This document shows positions 4,700 through 6,865 of a stretch of 6,865 bases of DNA, piece after piece. A program made the translations under genes and the position numbers. Source of the DNA: DATIHT01 sp035480415 (lineage in GTDB: Bacteria > Patescibacteriota > Microgenomatia > Curtissbacterales > GWA2-41-24). Location of the stretch: contig DATIHT010000089.1 in NCBI GenBank assembly GCA_035480415.1, positions 1 through 6,865 on the forward strand, given 5' to 3'. Positions within the stretch are counted from its first letter, which is position 1, and every line of letters starts with the position of its first letter. The notes under the pieces are model-generated. The model was not told where the DNA came from. It searched no databases and worked only from the letters and a program-made list of their open reading frames with translations.

Positions 4700-6865
4700 T
4701 AGTTGCCGCTTTTTCTTTTAACTTCTAGGCTATCCCCTTTTGTAAGCTTGGCTGTAAGCGTCTCGGCTTTAATTTTTTCTTCGTACTCCTTTGGCCATTG
4801 GGGCAGCTGCACTTCTATCTTTTCGTCGAGTTTACAGTTTGCTTCTTTTCTGGCTTGCTGAATCTGGCGAATAATATCCCTTGCCTCCCCTTCTGCTTTT
4901 AGTTGTGGCGTTATTTTTTCATCGAGTGTTACTTTTGCACCTTTTTTAAATTGCACCGCCTTAACATTTACTTCGTCTGCAATTATTTTTTCTATTTCTT
5001 CATCTAACTTTTCCCCGCCGTATGTCAAACTAGCCAGCGGCTGTCTCACCTTAAGATTTTTTTCTTTTCTTATTGCGTGGGCAGTCGAGACAATTTCTTG
5101 TGCTAGCATCATTTGTTTTTCCAAATTCTCATCGACTGCGCCGTTGTTGGGCTTTGGAAAATTTGTAAGATGAACAGAGATTTCGTCTGTTAGGTTGGTA
5201 TAAATTTCTTCGGTTATAAAAGGTATCAGCGGGGAAAGCACCTGTGTAAATGTTGTAAGAACCTTATACATAGTTTGGTGGGCAGATTCTTTATCACTTT
5301 GGTCTTTGGCTGCCGGGCCTACTCTGTCTCTGGTTCTTCTGATATACCAAAGTGAAAGATCATTCATAAACTCCTGCATATGAACAACAACATCCATTGG
5401 CAAAAAATTCTCATAAGCGTATGACATCTGTGTAACATTTACTGCAAGGCGGGAAAGAATCCATCTGTCTAAAACGTTGACGGTTGTCAGTTGACGGTTG
5501 TCAGTTGACGGAGACCAGTTGTCTATATTGGCGTTGGTTATAAAAAAGTTATAGACATTCCAATAAATCAGAAGCAGTCCCCTAACCTGATTCCTGTATT
5601 GTTCTTCGGAAATTATGATGTCTTCCCCGTTTATAACGGGACTTCCCATAAGGTAAAGCCTCAGGGCGTCTCCGCCGTACTTTTGAAGTAACTCTTTTGG
5701 GTCCGGATAGTTATGATAGTTTTTGCTCATTTTTCTGCCGTCTGTTCCCTGAATGACACCGGTTACCAAAACATTTTTGAACGCTTCTGTTGCAAACAAA
5801 GCTGTTCCGATGATGTGAAGAATGAAAAACCAAGCGCGTATTTGGCCCGTGTATTCCGTAATAAAATCGGGCGGGAAGAATTTGTTAACATCCAAACCTT
5901 TTTCGAAGGGAAAATGCCGTTCAGCATAAGGTGCCGAACCTGCTTCTATCCAACTGTCCAAAACTTCCGGTGTCCTTTTGGCATCTTTGCCGCACTCTTT
6001 GCACTTAACAATTACTTCGTCGATGCCAGGTTTGTGAAGGTCCGTTATTTTTTGGTTTGACAATTCTTCCAGTTCTTTTATTGAACCGGGGACAGTTCGG
6101 TGGCCTTCTTCACATTCCCAAACAGGAATTGGAGAACCCCAATAGCGGCTTCGGGAAATACACCAATCCGGAGCATTTTCCAAACTTTTTAGATATCTTC
6201 CGTATTTAAAATGAGCAGGTACCCAATTTACATTTTCGTTTGTTGCCTTTAATTTATCCTTTAGTTTTTGAACATTTACATACCAGGCGTTTTGGGGTGC
6301 ATAGTAAAGGCGGGTATGGCAACGCCAGCAAAGAGGTACGTTGTGTAATTGTTCTTCGTCTTTGTAGATTAAATTGCGTTTTGCCAAATCTTCGTTTACT
6401 GCTTTATTTGCCTTTAGATAGTACATACCGCCAAACAGTGGCACATCTGGTTTTATAGTTCCTTCTTCATCCACATGCATTTCGATGTGAATGTTGTTCT
6501 CCTGCATCGCCTTTAGGTCTTCTTCTCCGTAAACGGCGATAGTGACAACCCCGGTACCTTCGTCTGCCGTGACGAAATCACCGGGAATTACCACGAAAGC
6601 TTTTTCGTCTTTTGTTATTTTGCTTTTGTAATAATCATAATGAGGAATATATTTTTTCCCCACCAGAGTTGAACCCTGAAATTCTTCAATAATTTTATAA
6701 GAATTTTTTTCTCCCAAAACCTTTATCGTGGGTTTTGCCAAAATATACTTCTCTCCATCTTGCTCGACTTTTATGTACATTAACTCAGGATTTACTGCCA
6801 AAGCAGGGGTAACAATTTTATTCCAGGGGGTAGTTGACCAAGCCAATATATAAGTTCCTTTCTCA
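4699..6865 (-). CDS. ileS: Isoleucyl-tRNA synthetase (C-terminal part, N-terminus outside window)
   Basis: IleRS charges tRNA-Ile with isoleucine. The 721 visible residues start in frame at base 6864 with EKGTYILAWSTTPWN and lack the N-terminal catalytic part containing the HIGH motif. Numbering from the window edge, the CP1 editing domain covers about 1-180, with WSTTPW (9-14) and GTGVVTIAVYGEED (103-116). CWRC (179-182) and CKEC (288-291) are probable metal-binding pairs. The Rossmann-fold half continues with PEVLDSWIEAGSAPYAERHF and ends in the KMSKS-loop variant KMSKN (378-382). The anticodon-binding helical domain includes LWYIRRTRDR (505-514) and ITEEIYTNL, and the C-terminal part (from about 645) resembles the eukaryote/archaea-like IleRS type. 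A 14-bp tandem repeat encodes residues about 450-463 at the domain junction. The editing motif departs from consensus. A TTG at 6846 is internal, not a start. Confidence 0.96.
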   Translation of the reverse strand, partial: EKGTYILAWSTTPWNKIVTPALAVNPELMYIKVEQDGEKYILAKPTIKVLGEKNSYKIIEEFQGSTLVGKKYIPHYDYYKSKITKDEKAFVVIPGDFVTADEGTGVVTIAVYGEEDLKAMQENNIHIEMHVDEEGTIKPDVPLFGGMYYLKANKAVNEDLAKRNLIYKDEEQLHNVPLCWRCHTRLYYAPQNAWYVNVQKLKDKLKATNENVNWVPAHFKYGRYLKSLENAPDWCISRSRYWGSPIPVWECEEGHRTVPGSIKELEELSNQKITDLHKPGIDEVIVKCKECGKDAKRTPEVLDSWIEAGSAPYAERHFPFEKGLDVNKFFPPDFITEYTGQIRAWFFILHIIGTALFATEAFKNVLVTGVIQGTDGRKMSKNYHNYPDPKELLQKYGGDALRLYLMGSPVINGEDIIISEEQYRNQVRGLLLIYWNVYNFFITNANIDNWSPSTDNRQLTTVNVLDRWILSRLAVNVTQMSYAYENFLPMDVVVHMQEFMNDLSLWYIRRTRDRVGPAAKDQSDKESAHQTMYKVLTTFTQVLSPLIPFITEEIYTNLTDEISVHLTNFPKPNNGAVDENLEKQMMLAQEIVSTAHAIRKEKNLKVRQPLASLTYGGEKLDEEIEKIIADEVNVKAVQFKKGAKVTLDEKITPQLKAEGEARDIIRQIQQARKEANCKLDEKIEVQLPQWPKEYEEKIKAETLTAKLTKGDSLEVKRKSGN
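5477..5518. repeat. Tandem 14-bp repeat (2.5 perfect copies plus degenerate end) in ileS
   Basis: TTGACGGTTGTCAG occurs at 5477-5490 and again at 5491-5504, and its first 7 bases recur at 5505-5511; the rest of the third unit (to 5518) matches at 3 of 7 positions. Three 14-bp units make 42 bp, or 14 codons, which keeps the ileS frame. The encoded segment is part of SPSTDNRQLTTVN, between the KMSKS-loop domain and the anticodon-binding domain, a place where length variation is tolerable. Confidence 0.9.

Noticed and set aside
5713..6060. Plus-strand open frame opposite ileS
   Set aside because: It is antisense to the conserved catalytic core of IleRS and contains Cys-rich sequence produced by reversed codons only.
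6844..6846. TTG as the start of ileS
   Set aside because: The frame continues upstream to the window edge with family sequence (EKGTYILAWSTTPW), so the gene is simply cut by the window.

Overview
The window looks like ordinary chromosomal DNA from a small-genome bacterium, most plausibly a member of the Candidate Phyla Radiation (Patescibacteria, perhaps Microgenomates-like). This is inferred from four things. The isoleucyl-tRNA synthetase is of the long eukaryote/archaea-like type. Intergenic spaces are very short, and genes overlap. Shine-Dalgarno sequences are almost absent, and promoters sit directly against start codons. TGA is used as a stop (lepB, parB, rodA) and TGG as Trp, so the standard bacterial code applies and the TGA-recoded CPR groups are unlikely. 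No 16S rRNA or other decisive marker is present, so the placement is tentative.

Layout from left to right. Bases 1-155 (minus) hold the N-terminus of a membrane protein resembling PIG-V-type glycosyltransferases. It overlaps by 11 bp the end of an O-antigen ligase/polymerase-family membrane protein (145-1335, minus). That gene starts only 5 nt after the 3' CCA of a tRNA-Val(CAC) gene (1341-1416, minus). A short divergent promoter region (about 1417-1483) separates the tRNA from lepB, signal peptidase I (1484-2059, plus). lepB runs convergently into parB (2015-2845, minus) with a 45-bp tail-to-tail overlap. Upstream of parB come rpmA (L27) and rplU (L21) as a tight pair, then rodA, then the C-terminal 721 residues of ileS, all on the minus strand.

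By function, most of the window concerns the cell envelope (RodA glycan polymerase, signal peptidase I, O-antigen ligase-like protein, glycosyltransferase fragment) and translation (L21, L27, IleRS, tRNA-Val), with one chromosome-partition gene (parB). The minus-strand order ileS-rodA-rplU-rpmA-parB is nearly continuous. Recognisable sigma70-type promoters lie before rplU and parB, and no convincing U-tract terminator was found anywhere.

No defence system, mobile element or CRISPR array is visible. The most unusual structure is the 101-bp ileS-rodA spacer, which is built almost entirely of four related near-palindromic ~13-mers that can fold in alternative ways and mask the only SD-like sequence in the window. 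Other points of interest are leaderless promoter geometry at lepB and rplU, a tRNA-to-mRNA junction with no room for a ribosome binding site, a 14-bp tandem repeat coded in frame within ileS, and an IleRS editing-site motif that departs from the family consensus.
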